From Dongia rigui (lineage in GTDB: Bacteria; Pseudomonadota; Alphaproteobacteria; Dongiales; Dongiaceae): a stretch of DNA of 64,000 nucleotides. Below the pieces are notes generated by a model. That model was not told where the DNA came from, searched no databases, and saw only the letters and a list, made by a program, of their open reading frames with translations. Positions within the stretch are counted from its first letter, which is position 1. Each line of letters starts with the position of its first letter. Where the stretch lies: NCBI RefSeq assembly GCF_034044635.1, contig NZ_JAXCLX010000001.1:1674001-1738000 (forward strand). Reading direction: 5' to 3'. This document shows positions 41,930-52,344 of this stretch, piece by piece. The position numbers and the translations under genes are program-made.

Positions 41930-42667
41930 ATGCGCCCTTCCGGCCGTGCCGCTAACCAGCTGCGCAACATCGAATTCATCGTCGGTTTCAACCGCCATGC
42001 CGAGGGCTCGTGCCTCGTCAAGTTCGGCGACACCCATGTCATCTGCACCGCCTCGTTGGACGAGAAGGTGCCGCCTTTCCTCAAAGGCTCCGGCAAGGGC
42101 TGGGTTACGGCCGAATACGGCATGCTGCCGCGCGCCACCCATACCCGCGGCGATCGCGAGGCCGCGAAGGGCAAGCAATCGGGCCGCACGCAGGAAATCC
42201 AGCGCCTGATCGGCCGGGCGCTGCGCGCCGTGACCGATCTCAAAGCCATCGGCGAAAAACAGATCAAGATCGATTGCGACGTCATCCAGGCCGATGGCGG
42301 CACGCGCACGGCGGCCATCACCGGCTCCTATATCGCGCTCCACGAATGCTTCCGCCTGATGAAGGATCTGGGCGCCATCAAGCAGATTCCCTTGAGCGAC
42401 CAGGTGGCGGCAATCTCCTGCGGCCTTTACGAAGGCCATGCCGTGCTCGATCTCGATTACCCGGAAGATTCCAATGCCGAGGCAGATGCCAATTTCGTCC
42501 TTACCGCCAAGGGCGGCATGGTCGAGGTGCAGGCGACGGCAGAAAAGGAAGCCTTCACCGATCCGCAATTTGCCGAGCTGCTCAGCCTGGCGCGTAAGGG
42601 AACGTCCGAATTATTCGAGATGCAGCGCGCGGCCCTGGCCGCCGCGGCCGAGAAAAAGAAGAAGTAA
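41930..42667 (+). CDS. rph: Ribonuclease PH
   Basis: The 245-residue phosphorolytic 3'-5' exoribonuclease trims tRNA precursors. It begins [16 protein letters not shown], has the phosphate loop [20 protein letters not shown] (residues about 73-92) and [19 protein letters not shown]. An upstream TTG at 41921 in the same frame is less likely. Its stop overlaps the rdgB start by one base (TAATG), and rph-rdgB is a conserved alphaproteobacterial pair. Confidence 0.97.
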   Translation: MRPSGRAANQLRNIEFIVGFNRHAEGSCLVKFGDTHVICTASLDEKVPPFLKGSGKGWVTAEYGMLPRATHTRGDREAAKGKQSGRTQEIQRLIGRALRAVTDLKAIGEKQIKIDCDVIQADGGTRTAAITGSYIALHECFRLMKDLGAIKQIPLSDQVAAISCGLYEGHAVLDLDYPEDSNAEADANFVLTAKGGMVEVQATAEKEAFTDPQFAELLSLARKGTSELFEMQRAALAAAAEKKKK

Positions 42668-43266
42668 TGGCCAGGGTCTTTACCGGCGGAAAGCTGGTTC
42701 TCGCCAGCCACAATCCCGGCAAGCTCAAGGAAATCGCCGAACTCCTCGCGCCCTACAAGGTCGATGTCGTCTCGGCAGGGGCGCTTGGCCTGCCGGAGCC
42801 GGAAGAAACCGAGAAGACCTTCATCGGCAATGCGCGATTGAAAGCGGTAGCCGCGGCGACCGCCAGTGGACTGCCAGCACTCGCCGATGATTCGGGGCTT
42901 GAGGTGATGGCCTTGGGTCGCGATCCCGGCATCTATTCGGCGCGGTGGGCGGGGCCCACCAAGGATTTCGCCATGGCGATGGCGAAGGTGCTTGATCTAC
43001 TCAAAGGCAAGAGCGATCGCAGCGCGCGTTTCGTCTCGGCGCTGGCATTGGCCTGGCCCGACGGGCATTGCGACGAATTCGAGGGCGATGTCTGGGGGCA
43101 GATTGTCGACGCACCCAAGGGCACGCGCGGCTTCGGCTATGACCCGATTTTCCGCCCCGACGGCTACACCGAGACCTTCGGCGAGATGGCGCCGGAAAAA
43201 AAGCACGAGATGAGCCACCGCGCCGTGGCCTTCCGCCTGTTCGTTGAAGGCTGTTTCAGGAAGTAA
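42667..43266 (+). CDS. rdgB: Non-canonical purine NTP pyrophosphatase (RdgB/HAM1)
   Basis: The 199-residue enzyme hydrolyses ITP, dITP and XTP. Family blocks are [38 protein letters not shown] and [13 protein letters not shown]. Coupled to rph by overlapping stop and start codons. It is followed by repeat A4 and then convergent hemN. Confidence 0.97.
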   Translation: MARVFTGGKLVLASHNPGKLKEIAELLAPYKVDVVSAGALGLPEPEETEKTFIGNARLKAVAAATASGLPALADDSGLEVMALGRDPGIYSARWAGPTKDFAMAMAKVLDLLKGKSDRSARFVSALALAWPDGHCDEFEGDVWGQIVDAPKGTRGFGYDPIFRPDGYTETFGEMAPEKKHEMSHRAVAFRLFVEGCFRK

Positions 43267-43271
43267 TCAAG

Positions 43272-43369
43272 CGCCCCTCTCCCCGCAAGCGCGGCGAGGG
43301 GCTTAAAGCAAGGCCTCGGTCGAAACTCCCTCGCCCCACGAAGTGGGGAGAGGGTTGGGGTGAGGGGCC
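43272..43369. repeat. Intergenic repeat family A, copy 4 (short variant)
   Basis: GCCCCTCTCCCCGC...GGCGAGGGGC and CCCTCGCCCCACGAAGTGGG...GAGGG hairpins end in TTGGGGTGAGGGGC, as in copies 1 and 2. It lies between convergent rdgB and hemN. Confidence 0.8.
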
Positions 43370-43370
43370 T

Positions 43371-44714
43371 TCAGACCGCGCGGCTGTGCCGCTTGGCGGC
43401 GGGGACCAGATAGGCGTCGAAAACCGCCGCCACGACGCGCTGGAACGGCAGGCCGCGTTCGGTCACGGTGAGCACCGTGCCGGTGAGATGGCAGAGGCCG
43501 TCTTCCAAGAGCGGCGCCAGTGGCTCCATCACCTGTCCGGCGTCGAACGCGAAATCGGCAAGGTCGACGCGGCCGAAGCACATGATCTGCTCGATGATGG
43601 CGCGGCGACGGCGATCCTCGTGGCTCACCGCCACCCCCTTGACCGCCGCCAGCCTGCCCTCCCCCACGTCGCGAGCCCAGGGCGTATGATCCGGCGCGTT
43701 CTGCACATAGCCTTGCGGCAGCGCAGAAATTGCTGAAGGACCGAAGCCGATCAGCGTATCGGCACGGTCGACCGTGTAGCCCTGGAAATTGCGCTTCAGC
43801 GTGCGGTTGTCGCGTGCCACACGCAAGGAATCGCCGGGCTTTGCAAAATGATCGAGGCCGATCCGCGCATAATCGGCGGCTGCCAATGCCTGCGACGCCG
43901 CTTCGAACTGGCGGAAGCGGGCATGCCCATCGGGCAGGCTCTGTTCGTCGATGAGGCGTTGATGCGGCTTCATCCAGGGCACATGCGCATAGCCGAAAAG
44001 GGCGATACGGTCCGGCGCCAATGTCACGGCCTGTGTCACCGTGCGCCGCAGGCCCGAGACGCTCTGGAACGGCAGGCCGTAGATGAGATCGAGATTGAGC
44101 GCCCGGATACCGACGCTGCGCAGATCGGCGACGCAGCGTTCGACCAGATCGTAGGGCTGCACCCGGTTGACCGCCGTCTGCACAACGGCGTCGAAATCCT
44201 GCACGCCCAGCGAGGCGCGATTGACGCCGGTTCGGCGCATGGCGGCCAGGAATTCCGCATCCAGCGTGCGCGGATCGAGTTCGATGGCAAGGTCGAGATC
44301 GGCATCGAGCGCGAAGTGATGGTCGAGTGCCGCCATGATGCGTTCGAACTCACCAGGCGCCAGGCTGTTGGGCGTACCGCCGCCGAAATGGACCGAGGTT
44401 ACCTGCCGCCGGTGGCTGCCGGAGGTGAGGATGTCGGCCACCATGCCGATTTCCTTCAGCAGCATCGCGGCAAAATCGGCGATCGGCTGATGGCGCGCCA
44501 CGATCTGGGTATTGCAACCGCAGTACCAGCACATCTTGCGGCAGAAGGGAATGTGCAGATAGAGCGAAAGCGGCTCGTCGGCAGGCAGGTTACCGAGCCA
44601 TCCCGTCATCACCGCAGCATCGATACCGTCATGGAAATGCGGTGCCGTCGGATAGGACGTATAGCGCGGCACCGGGCGATCGTAGACGGAGATGAGGTGG
44701 TCCGTGATCATCAT
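43371..44714 (-). CDS. hemN: Oxygen-independent coproporphyrinogen III dehydrogenase
   Basis: The 447-residue radical SAM enzyme converts coproporphyrinogen III to protoporphyrinogen IX without oxygen. It has RYTSYPTAPHF, the CRKMCWYCGC motif (Cys58, Cys62, Cys65 plus the extra Cys67 typical of true HemN), GGGTPNSL and GIRALNLDLIYGLPFQ. Length fits HemN (about 450). A perfect FNR box lies 36 bp before the start codon, so expression is probably induced at low oxygen. It is distinct from hemW at 14930-16090. Confidence 0.96.
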   Translation of the reverse strand: MMITDHLISVYDRPVPRYTSYPTAPHFHDGIDAAVMTGWLGNLPADEPLSLYLHIPFCRKMCWYCGCNTQIVARHQPIADFAAMLLKEIGMVADILTSGSHRRQVTSVHFGGGTPNSLAPGEFERIMAALDHHFALDADLDLAIELDPRTLDAEFLAAMRRTGVNRASLGVQDFDAVVQTAVNRVQPYDLVERCVADLRSVGIRALNLDLIYGLPFQSVSGLRRTVTQAVTLAPDRIALFGYAHVPWMKPHQRLIDEQSLPDGHARFRQFEAASQALAAADYARIGLDHFAKPGDSLRVARDNRTLKRNFQGYTVDRADTLIGFGPSAISALPQGYVQNAPDHTPWARDVGEGRLAAVKGVAVSHEDRRRRAIIEQIMCFGRVDLADFAFDAGQVMEPLAPLLEDGLCHLTGTVLTVTERGLPFQRVVAAVFDAYLVPAAKRHSRAV

Positions 44715-44749
44715 GGCCCCAAGGCTAAGTGTTGACCGCCTGGCAGTTC

Positions 44750-44763
44750 TTGATTCAAATCAA
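44750..44763. promoter_or_regulatory. Perfect FNR/FixK-type box between hemN and DUF1989 gene
   Basis: TTGATTCAAATCAA is an exact match to TTGATnnnnATCAA. It lies in the 79-bp divergent gap, with its centre about 42 bp from the hemN start and 37 bp from the DUF1989 start, so it could control either gene. If used at the standard -41.5 position the transcripts would have very short leaders. Confidence 0.8.
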
Positions 44764-44793
44764 GCCCGGATGGCTGAAGATGGGAAGAGATCG

Positions 44794-45393
44794 ATGGCTG
44801 CGACAAAATGGACCATTCCCGCGCGCAAAGGCCTTGCGGTGAAAGTGGCCAAGGGCTGCACCTTCAGCGTGGTGAATACCCATGGCAGCCAAGTGGTCGA
44901 TACCTGGGCGTTCAATGCCGCCGACATGGCCGAGTTCATGTCCCTGGAACACAGCCGCGCCGGCTTCCGCCGCCTTGTCAGCCGGATCGGCGACACCTAT
45001 CTCACCAATAAACGCCGGCCAATCGTGACCGTGACCGACGATACCTCGCCGGGGCGGCATGACACATTGGTTGCCGCCTGTGACGTCTATCGCTACCAGC
45101 AGCTGGGCCATCAAGGGCACCACGACAATTGCACCGATAATCTCAGGGATGCACTCGCCGCCCTGGGCCTCAAGGCCACGGAAACGCCGGCTCCACTCAA
45201 TCTTTTCATGAATATTCCCTGGGAGCCCAATGGCGATCTCTTCTGGAACGAGCCGATGAGCATGGCCGGCGATGCCGTGACCTTCCGCGCCGACATGGAC
45301 ATCGTCGCCGTCTTTTCCGCCTGCCCCATGGACCTGCTGCCGATCAACGGCAAGGATTGCATTATCCGCGATGCCCACGTGGTTGTGGGGTGA
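44794..45393 (+). CDS. DUF1989 / urea-carboxylase-associated family protein
   Basis: The 199-residue protein matches the DUF1989 family linked with urea carboxylase genes (NTHGSQVVDTWAFNA, LEHSRAGF, HDNCTDNL, PLNLFMNIPWEPNGDL, SACPMDLLPING). Some relatives are guanidine carboxylase/carboxyguanidine-deiminase subunits; no carboxylase or allophanate hydrolase gene is close, so the substrate is open. ATG at 44794 is preceded by GGGAAGAG; two upstream ATGs in frame are less likely as they cover the FNR box. The Cys and His residues suggest a metal site. Confidence 0.85.
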   Translation: MAATKWTIPARKGLAVKVAKGCTFSVVNTHGSQVVDTWAFNAADMAEFMSLEHSRAGFRRLVSRIGDTYLTNKRRPIVTVTDDTSPGRHDTLVAACDVYRYQQLGHQGHHDNCTDNLRDALAALGLKATETPAPLNLFMNIPWEPNGDLFWNEPMSMAGDAVTFRADMDIVAVFSACPMDLLPINGKDCIIRDAHVVVG

Positions 45394-45478
45394 AGCTTTA
45401 TCACCGATTTTCGCGCTGTCATCGCCCTGCCGCCATGGCAGTCTAGAAGGTACAGCGCCGATATAGAGACAGGAGAAC

Positions 45479-46264
45479 ATGATGCGTCTTGACGGAAAAG
45501 TGGCCCTCATCACCGGGGCGGCGAGCGGGATCGGCAAGTCGATCGCCGAAACCTATGCCAAGGCGGGTGCCGCCATTGCCATCGCCGATCTCAACCAGGC
45601 CGGCGCCGATGCGGCCGCCGCCGAGATCGTGGCCGCAGGCGGCAAGGCTATCGGCATCGCCATGGATGTCACCAACGAGGCCGCTGTCGACAAGGGCACG
45701 GATTTGGCCGTCGAGAAGTTGGGCGGGCTCGACATCATGATCTCGAATGCCGGTATCCAGATCGTCAAACCCATTGTCGAATTCGCCTTTGCCGATTGGC
45801 GCAAGATGCTGGCGATCCATATGGACGGCGCCTTCCTCACCACCCGCGCCGCCATGCGCCACATGTATAAGGACAAAAAGGGCGGGTCGATCATCTATAT
45901 GGGCTCGGTGCACAGCCACGAAGCCTCGAAGCTCAAAGCCCCTTATGTTGCCGCGAAGCACGGCCTGCTGGGCCTCGCGCGCGTCGCCGCCAAGGAAGGT
46001 GCCGAATACAATGTGCGCGTCAACGTGATCTGCCCCGGCTTCGTGCGCACGCCGCTGGTCGAGAAGCAGATTCCGGAACAGGCGGCGCAGTTCGGAATCA
46101 CCGAGGAACAGGTGATCAAGACCATCATGCTGAAGGAGACCGTGGACGGCATCTTCACGACCGTTGAGGACGTCGCGCAGACGGCGCTGTTCCTGGCGAG
46201 CTTCCCGAGTGCCGCCCTGACTGGCCAATCGATCACGGTCAGCCATGGCTGGCATATGCAGTAG
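45479..46264 (+). CDS. bdhA: 3-Hydroxybutyrate dehydrogenase (SDR family)
   Basis: The 261-residue short-chain dehydrogenase has TGAASGIG (13-20), NAGIQ (90-94), catalytic Tyr156-x3-Lys160 in PYVAAKHG, and the C-terminal [20 protein letters not shown] typical of D-3-hydroxybutyrate dehydrogenases. It oxidises 3-hydroxybutyrate to acetoacetate during polyhydroxybutyrate breakdown. AGGAGA precedes the start. A patatin gene follows six bases later and likely shares the transcript. Confidence 0.9.
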   Translation: MMRLDGKVALITGAASGIGKSIAETYAKAGAAIAIADLNQAGADAAAAEIVAAGGKAIGIAMDVTNEAAVDKGTDLAVEKLGGLDIMISNAGIQIVKPIVEFAFADWRKMLAIHMDGAFLTTRAAMRHMYKDKKGGSIIYMGSVHSHEASKLKAPYVAAKHGLLGLARVAAKEGAEYNVRVNVICPGFVRTPLVEKQIPEQAAQFGITEEQVIKTIMLKETVDGIFTTVEDVAQTALFLASFPSAALTGQSITVSHGWHMQ

Positions 46265-46270
46265 CCCCGG

Positions 46271-47419
46271 ATGGCCGCGAGAATCGAGCTGCCGCCCTAC
46301 GAGACCGTCGCCCTGGTCCTGCAGGGCGGCGGAGCGCTCGGCAGTTATCAGGCCGGAGTCTATCAGGGCCTCCACGAAGCCGGCATCGAGCCCAATTGGT
46401 TCGCCGGCATTTCGATTGGCGCCCTGAACGCTGCGATCCTCGGCGGCAATCCGCCGGAAAAGCGGTTGGAGCGCCTGACTGAATTCTGGGACACGATCTG
46501 CCAATCGGCGCTGTTCCCGGCCTTCACTTTGGGCGCCGAAGTCGCCAGCCTGCTGGGCGATGGCGACATGCGCACATTGGCCGGTGCCTGGTCATCGATG
46601 CGGGCAATCGTTGAGGGCCAGCGCGGCTTCTTCGTGCCGCGAATCCCCACACCCTTCCTCAACACCGCGACGGGGCCAGTCGCCAGCAGCTTCTATGATA
46701 CGGCACCGCTCAAGGAGACGCTGGAGCGCTTGTGTGATTTCGACCGCATCAATGCCAAGATCGAGCGCGTCTCGGTCGGCGCGGTCGATATCGAGACCGG
46801 CAATTTCGAATATTTCGATAATGCCAACCGGAAGCTCGCGCCTGAGCATTTCATGGCTTCCGGTGCGTTGCCACCGAGCTTTCCGGCTGTCGAGATCGAC
46901 GGACGCTTCTATTGGGATGGCGGGCTGGTTTCCAACACGCCCTTGATGGAAGTGCTGTCCCGCCCGCCACGGCGCGACACGCTGGCTTTCCAGGTCGATC
47001 TGTGGTCGGCCAAGGGACCGTTGCCGCAGAACCTGCTCGACGTAGACGAGCGCCGCAAGGACATCGTCTATTCCAGCCGCACGCGCCTGGTCACCGATGT
47101 CGCCGGCTATATCCAGCATCTCAGGAATTCGCTGCGCAAGGCCATCGACAAGATTCCGGCGGAACTGCAGGACGATCCTGAGGTCGTGAAAATCAAGGAA
47201 CTTGCCTGTTCCAAGGTCTACAACACAGTCCAGCTCATCTATCGCGACAAGCAATACGAGACCCATGCCAAGGATTACGAGTTCAGCATCCTCAACATGC
47301 GCGAACATTGGCGCCAGGGGTTGGACGACATCAAGGACACCCTCACCCACCCCGAGTTCCTCGCCCGGCCCAGCGGCGGCCGTGCCGTCGTGACCCACGA
47401 CGTACACCGGGTGGAGTGA
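46271..47419 (+). CDS. Patatin-like phospholipase with DUF3734 C-terminal domain
   Basis: The 382-residue protein has the patatin oxyanion loop QGGGALGSYQAGV (18-30), nucleophile Ser48 in GISIG and the dyad Asp216 in DGGL, followed by a DUF3734-type region. It is a predicted Ser-Asp lipid acyl hydrolase or PHB-linked esterase. It lies directly after the 3-hydroxybutyrate dehydrogenase gene, a pairing often seen in Alphaproteobacteria, pointing to storage-polymer or membrane-lipid turnover. No signal peptide is seen. Confidence 0.9.
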   Translation: MAARIELPPYETVALVLQGGGALGSYQAGVYQGLHEAGIEPNWFAGISIGALNAAILGGNPPEKRLERLTEFWDTICQSALFPAFTLGAEVASLLGDGDMRTLAGAWSSMRAIVEGQRGFFVPRIPTPFLNTATGPVASSFYDTAPLKETLERLCDFDRINAKIERVSVGAVDIETGNFEYFDNANRKLAPEHFMASGALPPSFPAVEIDGRFYWDGGLVSNTPLMEVLSRPPRRDTLAFQVDLWSAKGPLPQNLLDVDERRKDIVYSSRTRLVTDVAGYIQHLRNSLRKAIDKIPAELQDDPEVVKIKELACSKVYNTVQLIYRDKQYETHAKDYEFSILNMREHWRQGLDDIKDTLTHPEFLARPSGGRAVVTHDVHRVE

Positions 47420-47502
47420 TTAGGAATCGCCACGATATTGCCCGTCATAGTCGGCGAAGGCTGACTATCCGCGAGTGTGTCATCATCTGAACGAAGTAAC
47501 TC

Positions 47503-47533
47503 GTGGATCCCCGGGCCAAGCCCGGGGATGACG
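47503..47533. repeat. Intergenic repeat family B, copy 3 (half element)
   Basis: Only the right part, GTGGATCCCCGGGCCAAGCC-CGGGGATGACG, is present, forming one hairpin. It lies between the convergent patatin and TPR membrane protein genes. Confidence 0.85.
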
Positions 47534-47551
47534 AATTCGATTTACAGAAGG

Positions 47552-48328
47552 CTAGCGCAACGCCGCCTGCACCTCGCCCGCGCGTAGCACCCAGCGTTCT
47601 TCCTCTTCCGTCATGTTGAAGAGCTTGCCATGGCGGACGATCTCGGTGAGCTGGGCCACGGCGCGGTCCTTCATGCCCTGCTTCCAGAGGAACTCGGCGT
47701 AGTAATAGCGGGCCTCCAGGCGCCGGGCTTCGAGACTGTCCTTGCGTTCCAGCAGTGATTCCAGCTCGGCCGTGGCGGTGGCGAAATCGCCGGCGCCGGC
47801 GAGCGCCCGGGCGGTCAGGATGGCGCGCTCCTGGGCAAAGGAACTGGGATGTGCCTCGGCCAACTCACGTAGCGTCTGGCGACATTTGGCAAAGTCGCCG
47901 TTCTCCAGCTGCGCCCGGGCGAGGCCGATCAGCACATCGGCCGCGTTGACGAAATAGCCCTCGCGCGCACTTTCATAAAGCCGCACCGCGTCACCGAAGA
48001 GATCGCGCGCCATGCAGGTTTCGGCCAAGGCGATCTTGTCGTTGATCGAGCCCCTATCGACGACATCGTCGATGCGCCGGCCGCCAACCTCCCGCTCCTG
48101 GCGCAACTCAGCCTGCGCGCGCTGCCAGCGCGCCTTCTGCATCCGCACGACCTTGGGCTTGGCCTGGAAGTCGAGCGTCGGGAAAATCTCGACGAAGAAA
48201 TAAGCGAGGCTGCCGATCAGCGGCACGATCAGAATGATGCTGATCCACCAGCAGGTCCGGCCGGTGCGGATCACATGCACGGCCATGAAGATGTCGAGGG
48301 CGAGAATGGCAAGTGAGAGGATAGGCAT
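47552..48328 (-). CDS. Membrane-anchored TPR-like protein with PLDc_N-type N-terminus
   Basis: The 258-residue protein starts with two membrane helices separated by a short loop (MPILSLAILALDIFMAVHVI and WWISIILIVPLIGSLAYFFVEIFP), the arrangement of the PLDc_N/phospholipase-D nuclease N-terminal domain, followed by a cytoplasmic helical TPR-like region with Arg/Glu-rich linker. Function unknown. ATG at 48328 was chosen since the helix begins there; an in-frame ATG at 48424 would add a charged arm, and neither has a good ribosome-binding site. It lies downstream of groEL's terminator. Confidence 0.78.
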   Translation of the reverse strand: MPILSLAILALDIFMAVHVIRTGRTCWWISIILIVPLIGSLAYFFVEIFPTLDFQAKPKVVRMQKARWQRAQAELRQEREVGGRRIDDVVDRGSINDKIALAETCMARDLFGDAVRLYESAREGYFVNAADVLIGLARAQLENGDFAKCRQTLRELAEAHPSSFAQERAILTARALAGAGDFATATAELESLLERKDSLEARRLEARYYYAEFLWKQGMKDRAVAQLTEIVRHGKLFNMTEEEERWVLRAGEVQAALR

Positions 48329-48467
48329 GGATGGGTCCGACGCGTTGATCTTGAGCTTTTGTCTGTCGGCAGGGCCGATGGGTTCAGGTTCATTCGTCGT
48401 GCTCTTATTGGAGGAATAGAACATAACGAATACAACCCGTCAATTCTCCGCGATAGGGTCCAGAAGC

Positions 48468-48496
48468 AAAAACCCCGCGGCATCGCTGCCGCGGGG
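48468..48496 (-). terminator. Rho-independent terminator of groESL
   Basis: On the minus strand CCCCGCGG (48489-48496) pairs with CCGCGGGG (48473-48480) across an eight-base loop, followed by a TTTTT tract at 48472-48468. It ends the groES-groEL operon 37 bases after the groEL stop. Confidence 0.9.
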
Positions 48497-48532
48497 TCTT
48501 CGTTAGCTTGAAGAAGCTTGGGTAGGCTGGAC

Positions 48533-50191
<1,659 letters not shown>

Positions 50192-50228
50192 TTAGGTTTT
50201 CGACGAAAGCGGCGCCAGCCGGAACGGC

Positions 50229-50549
50229 TTAGGCGACCTTCTTCTTCGAACCGGAAGCGGTGCCCTCGATGATGCCGAGGATGTCGCTTTCCTTCATGAT
50301 GAGGAGGTCCTCACCGTCGACCTTCACTTCCGTGCCCGACCACTTGCCGAACAGGATGCGGTCGCCCGCCTTCACGTCGAGCGGCGTGATCTTGCCGTCT
50401 TCGTTCTTCACGCCAGCGCCGGCGGCGATGACTTCGCCCTCTTGCGGCTTTTCCTTGGCGGTGTCCGGGATGATGATCCCGCCGGCGGTCTTTTCGATGC
50501 CCTCGATACGACGCACGAGAACGCGGTCGTGGAGCGGACGGAACTTCAT
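50229..50549 (-). CDS. groES: 10 kDa co-chaperonin GroES
   Basis: The 106-residue protein has [15 protein letters not shown] at the N-terminus, the mobile loop [19 protein letters not shown] and the C-terminal [16 protein letters not shown]. It caps GroEL. The short basic C-terminal tail (SGSKKKVA) is longer than in E. coli. A GGAGGATC-type ribosome-binding site precedes the ATG. Heat-shock control is indicated by an upstream CIRCE element and sigma70-like promoter. Confidence 0.98.
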   Translation of the reverse strand: MKFRPLHDRVLVRRIEGIEKTAGGIIIPDTAKEKPQEGEVIAAGAGVKNEDGKITPLDVKAGDRILFGKWSGTEVKVDGEDLLIMKESDILGIIEGTASGSKKKVA

Positions 50550-50630
50550 GGTGATCCTCCGTAAATATCTGAAACGAATATGGTTTCCCTAGCGCGCCTG
50601 CCTTGGGACCAGCGCCGCTTAACGCGGCTG

Positions 50631-50657
50631 TTAGCACTCGAGGCAAACGAGTGCCAG
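50631..50657. promoter_or_regulatory. CIRCE element (HrcA operator) of groESL
   Basis: TTAGCACTC-N9-GAGTGCCAG matches the CIRCE consensus TTAGCACTC-N9-GAGTGCTAA at 16 of 18 positions. It lies just downstream of the predicted -10 box, about 82 bp upstream of the groES start, so HrcA binding would block transcription start. Confidence 0.93.
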
Positions 50658-50658
50658 C

Positions 50659-50687
50659 TAGTTAGGCCCAATACCCCTATCCGTCAA
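50659..50687 (-). promoter_or_regulatory. Sigma70-type promoter of groESL
   Basis: On the minus strand TTGACG (50682-50687) and TAACTA (50659-50664) are separated by exactly 17 bases. The CIRCE element begins right after the -10 box. Confidence 0.75.
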
Positions 50688-50959
50688 GGGCGGCATGGCG
50701 GGATTTGTCGCTGTCCGCACCACAAAGTCGAATCGCCGCAAGTACTTGGGTCGTGCAGCAAGCCTGTCCCGCAGCCCACCCCACTGGCAGCAATCTCTCG
50801 ATATGAGTGCTAAGCTGCTGTAATCACGAAGATTTTTATTTTTCGTTAGCAGCTGTTGCGGCATCATGGCGTTAACGAATCGGACTTCAAACCATCAGCA
50901 AAGGTTCACCGACGGCCGACCTGCCAAATCAATCGGCCAACACAAGAAGAGGAGGGTAA

Positions 50960-51229
50960 ATGGGTACGAACGCACTCAACCTTCAACTACGCGACTACCG
51001 CCTGGTAACCGCCGAAATCCTCTATCACCTGCCGGACCATCCCGGCCTGCTGCAGAGCTACCTCTGGCAGGATTATGACCTCGCCCCGCGCCTGCCCGTC
51101 CTCCACAAATTCCTCGATTTCTGGACCCGTAACCTCGACGGCAAGCTGCATTCGGTGAAGCTCGCCAAGTCGTCCATCATCACGCCGGGCGAATGGCGGC
51201 ACGCCGAGGCCCTGATCAGCGTTCACTAA
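50960..51229 (+). CDS. usg: Usg-family protein
   Basis: The 89-residue protein begins MGTNALNLQLRDYRLVTAEILYHLPDHPGLLQSYLWQDYDLAP, typical of the small alphaproteobacterial Usg family of unknown function. GGAGG lies six bases before the ATG. It is divergent from groESL. The name derives from an upstream gene of a tryptophan locus; no trp genes are nearby here. Confidence 0.9.
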   Translation: MGTNALNLQLRDYRLVTAEILYHLPDHPGLLQSYLWQDYDLAPRLPVLHKFLDFWTRNLDGKLHSVKLAKSSIITPGEWRHAEALISVH

Positions 51230-51329
51230 CGACCATTAAACTGCGCTGAGCGGCCTGGCGCCAAGCGGCCGGTGGGACGCCATAGGCGCGGTTGAAGGCC
51301 GCGTCAGTGCAATCAAGCCTGCCGCTTGG

Positions 51330-52052
51330 CTAACGGTAGCTCTGCTTCTCGGGCAAATGATCGAGCAGCCTGCTATTGGCGATCGGCTTGCGCGAACCGA
51401 TAAAGACCGCGCGTGTGAACTCGGTCTTGGGAGCGACCGTCCAGTCGACCGGAAAATCTTCGTGCACCGGCTGCGTGGTCGGCACATACACGAAGGGGAA
51501 CAACGTCTTTAGTTTGTTGAACAGCCACCGGCGTGTCGGCCGGCAACCAATGCCTTGGAACGACTGGCTTTGATGGCTCTGAACCTCCGCGACATAGTTC
51601 GGGGATTCGTAGTCGCCAACGGAGACGCAGGTTTCCAAAAGAAGCAGATCTTCTGTGTGCGATGCGAAGCTTTGCAGGGCCTTCTCGGGATCCGACAGGT
51701 GATAGAGAATCCCATAGGCATAGACGATATCGTATCGGCCAAGCTCCGGCGGCAATTTCGTGACGTCCGCCTGGATCAAGCGGCTGCGGCTGGCCGCCGC
51801 ATATCCATTTTCACCCACGAAAGTCATGATCTTGGCGAACATATCGCAATTGTCCGCGCGTGCCTCGACGCTGGTGACCGTGCATCCGCGGTCCAGGAAA
51901 AACGTCGTGTGGTCCCCGACGCCTGCCCCGAGTTCCAGAACCGTGCGGGCGAAAACGTCGAGATCGAGTGTGGCGAGATGCTCCTGGCGGCGGCTGTTAT
52001 GTCGTTTGTAGCTCGGATTCCGGAAAATACGGTTCTGGGCGTCGTAGTTCAT
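51330..52052 (-). CDS. Class I SAM-dependent methyltransferase
   Basis: The 240-residue protein has the SAM motif VLELGAGVGDHTTFFLDRG (about 33-51), VEARADNCDMF, DIVYAYGILYHLSDPEKAL and a C-terminal DWTVAPKTEFTRAVFIGSRK. It resembles class I methyltransferases found with glycan or small-molecule genes; the acceptor is unknown. ATG at 52052 (MNYDAQNRIF) was chosen since the frame to 52193 adds unrelated residues. The gene and its upstream flank look less GC-rich than the neighbours, which may point to later acquisition; this was judged by eye. Confidence 0.82.
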   Translation of the reverse strand: MNYDAQNRIFRNPSYKRHNSRRQEHLATLDLDVFARTVLELGAGVGDHTTFFLDRGCTVTSVEARADNCDMFAKIMTFVGENGYAAASRSRLIQADVTKLPPELGRYDIVYAYGILYHLSDPEKALQSFASHTEDLLLLETCVSVGDYESPNYVAEVQSHQSQSFQGIGCRPTRRWLFNKLKTLFPFVYVPTTQPVHEDFPVDWTVAPKTEFTRAVFIGSRKPIANSRLLDHLPEKQSYR

Positions 52053-52344
52053 TGCAGCGGGTCGCTTCCAACGCGTTGGGGATACATTTCCTAACTTAAC
52101 GATCGTCCACGCAGTTGCAAGCAGCGACGCACTTCCCCACAAGGTTGCGCTGGAAAGTGGGCCGGAACATTGCCCGCGACAAAAAAGTCCCACGTCCTGC
52201 TAAGCCGGAACGCCAGTGGCCCGCGGCCATTGGCATTGGCCCGATGACATTCCGCCACCTTCGCTGCAGCGCGGAAAGGCCCGGTTGTGGAGGTCCCGGC
52301 GACCTGATAGAGGGTTAGGCCGCTGGACAAGAAATTGGTGCCCT

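Larger units (their letters stand above)
50550..50959. other. 410-bp divergent regulatory region of groESL and usg
   Basis: The left 130 bases carry the CIRCE element and promoter of groESL (minus strand). The right part is AT-richer near 50820-50850 (AAGATTTTTATTTTTCG) and must hold the usg promoter. No ORF or RNA gene is convincing. Confidence 0.8.
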
